A stretch of 7,132 nucleotides of DNA from assembly GCA_947591115.1 (NCBI GenBank), contig CANQCX010000100.1, positions 1 through 7,132 on the forward strand. The letters are read 5' to 3'. The notes under the pieces are model-generated. The model was not told the DNA's origin. It saw only the letters and a program-made list of their open reading frames with translations, and did no database searches. The position numbers and the translations under genes are program-made. Numbering within the stretch: position 1 is the first letter of the stretch; every line of letters starts with the position of its first letter. Below, one piece after another: positions 6,348 to 7,132 of this stretch. Source of the DNA: an uncultured Lachnospiraceae bacterium (GTDB lineage Bacteria; Bacillota; Clostridia; Lachnospirales; Lachnospiraceae).

Positions 6348-7051
6348 AGTTATCGATAATAGTACCGTGTTATAACGAGAAAGACAATATACCACTAATT
6401 TTGAACCGCTTCAGTGAAGTCATCAAGGGAAGAAACATTGACGTTATACTTGTGAATAATGGCTCTACGGATGGTTCACAGAGAGTCATGGAGATGCTGA
6501 TTCCTAAATATACGTTTGCCCGAATGGTGGTTGTGGAGAAAAATAAAGGTTATGGTTATGGTATTTTACAAGGATTGAAAGCTGCCGATGGAGACTATTT
6601 GGGGTGGACGCATGCTGATATGCAGACAGACCCCAAGGATGTGGTAAGGGCATACGATTATATTGCCAATAAAAAAGAGGATAATTTATTTGTAAAAGGA
6701 AACCGGAAGGGCAGACCCTTTTTTGATGTCTTTTTTACTAATGGCATGAGTTTATTTGAAAGTATATATTTCGGGGCGCCTCTTTCAGATATCAATGCTC
6801 AGCCTAATATTTTTCCAAAGAGTTTCTATGAGGGATGGGATAATCCGCCGTGGGATTTTTCGCTGGATTTATATGTGTATTATAAAGCGAGAAAAGAAAA
6901 AATGCATATAGTAAGGTTTCCAGTGCGATTTACAAAAAGAATTTACGGTGAATCAAAATGGAATACAAGTTTAAAAAGTAAGTTAAAGTTCATTAAGCGA
7001 ACATTATTATTCAGTTTTGAATTGAAGAAAAGAGAGGATGTGAAGTATTAA
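6344..7051 (+). CDS. GT2 family glycosyltransferase, polyprenyl-phosphate sugar synthase-like
   Basis: A 235-residue GT-A-fold enzyme that probably moves a sugar from an NDP-sugar to a polyprenyl phosphate at the cytoplasmic face, feeding the GT-C proteins of the operon. Motifs are V7-P-C-Y-N-E12, N38-N-G-S-T-D-G-S45, N67-K-G-Y-G-Y-G-I74, the metal motif region H90-A-D92-M-Q-T-D96-P (in place of the common DADLQ), K118-G-N-R, Q153-P-N, D171-F-S-L-D175 and G202-E-S-K-W. The order matches DPM1-like synthases, including the QP and SKW blocks. It has no transmembrane tail, unlike GtrB/ArnC-type members, so it is soluble or peripheral. The ATG overlaps the previous stop (ATGA), with GAGG (6332-6335) 8 bases upstream. 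The sugar is unknown; direct transfer to a glycan acceptor is a less likely alternative. Confidence 0.85.
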   Translation: MKLSIIVPCYNEKDNIPLILNRFSEVIKGRNIDVILVNNGSTDGSQRVMEMLIPKYTFARMVVVEKNKGYGYGILQGLKAADGDYLGWTHADMQTDPKDVVRAYDYIANKKEDNLFVKGNRKGRPFFDVFFTNGMSLFESIYFGAPLSDINAQPNIFPKSFYEGWDNPPWDFSLDLYVYYKARKEKMHIVRFPVRFTKRIYGESKWNTSLKSKLKFIKRTLLFSFELKKREDVKY

Positions 7052-7132
7052 ATGAATAACTCAAACTTCCCATATTAAAAATGGAGCTCATGTCTTGAAA
7101 AATCAATACTTTAGCTCATAAAATAGCATCAG
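7052..7132. other. Short non-coding tail after the operon's last visible gene
   Basis: No gene is seen. An ATG directly after the stop gives only eight codons. AGCTCAT occurs twice (7085-7091 and 7113-7119), and GAGCT/AGCTC could pair over five bases. There is no GC-rich stem with a T run, so no terminator is called and the operon may continue. Confidence 0.55.

Noticed and set aside
7052..7078. Eight-codon ORF directly after the GT2 stop
   Set aside because: It is too short, and its nearest ribosome-like sequence is about 14 bases away. Nothing marks it as a leader peptide.
7081..7119. GAGCT/AGCTC pairing as a transcription terminator
   Set aside because: The stem is five bases with a 24-base loop and no following T run, so it is not a credible Rho-independent terminator.
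1..7132. CRISPR array, tRNA, or phage defence system
   Set aside because: No regularly spaced repeats, cloverleaf-like segments or nuclease/effector motifs were seen. All supported genes fit glycan synthesis.

Overview
The window looks like part of a surface-polysaccharide (capsule, exopolysaccharide or cell-wall glycan) locus from a low-GC Gram-positive bacterium. Clostridia, perhaps Lachnospiraceae, is my best guess. The grounds are AT-rich coding with frequent ATA and AGA codons, strong AGGAGG-like ribosome sites, GTG starts used in overlapping gene pairs, and the gene content. The species cannot be fixed from the sequence.

Layout: bases 1-496 hold no gene I can support. This stretch has a ten-G homopolymer, a short repeated motif and, just before the first gene, two adjacent small palindromes. 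From 497 to 7051 six genes lie head to tail on the + strand in one tight operon. They are (1) a multi-pass GT-C-type glycosyltransferase-like membrane protein; (2, 3) two tandem, related but diverged sugar-phosphate nucleotidyltransferases; (4) a 698-residue protein that joins a second GT-C-like membrane domain to a full-length phosphoribulokinase (PRK)-like cytoplasmic domain; (5) a HAD-family phosphatase; and (6) a GT2 glycosyltransferase resembling polyprenyl-phosphate sugar synthases. Genes 3/4, 4/5 and 5/6 each overlap by 4 bases and genes 2/3 are 3 bases apart, so co-translation is likely. Bases 7052-7132 hold no gene and no convincing terminator, so the operon may continue.

Working model (inference): the nucleotidyltransferases, the PRK-like kinase and the HAD phosphatase form a kinase / phosphatase / nucleotidyltransferase set. 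This is the logic known from ADP- and GDP-heptose synthesis, where a sugar phosphate becomes a bisphosphate, then a sugar-1-phosphate, then an NDP-sugar. The soluble GT2 would load a sugar onto a polyprenyl phosphate, and the two GT-C proteins would use lipid-linked donors on the outer face of the membrane. The most striking element is the GT-C/PRK fusion. Its kinase half keeps the P-loop, the catalytic-base Asp and the Arg-Asp-(x3)-Arg substrate motif of PRK, but the usual Glu of the EGLH motif is Cys. No Rubisco or other Calvin-cycle gene is in the window, so a role outside carbon fixation is likely.
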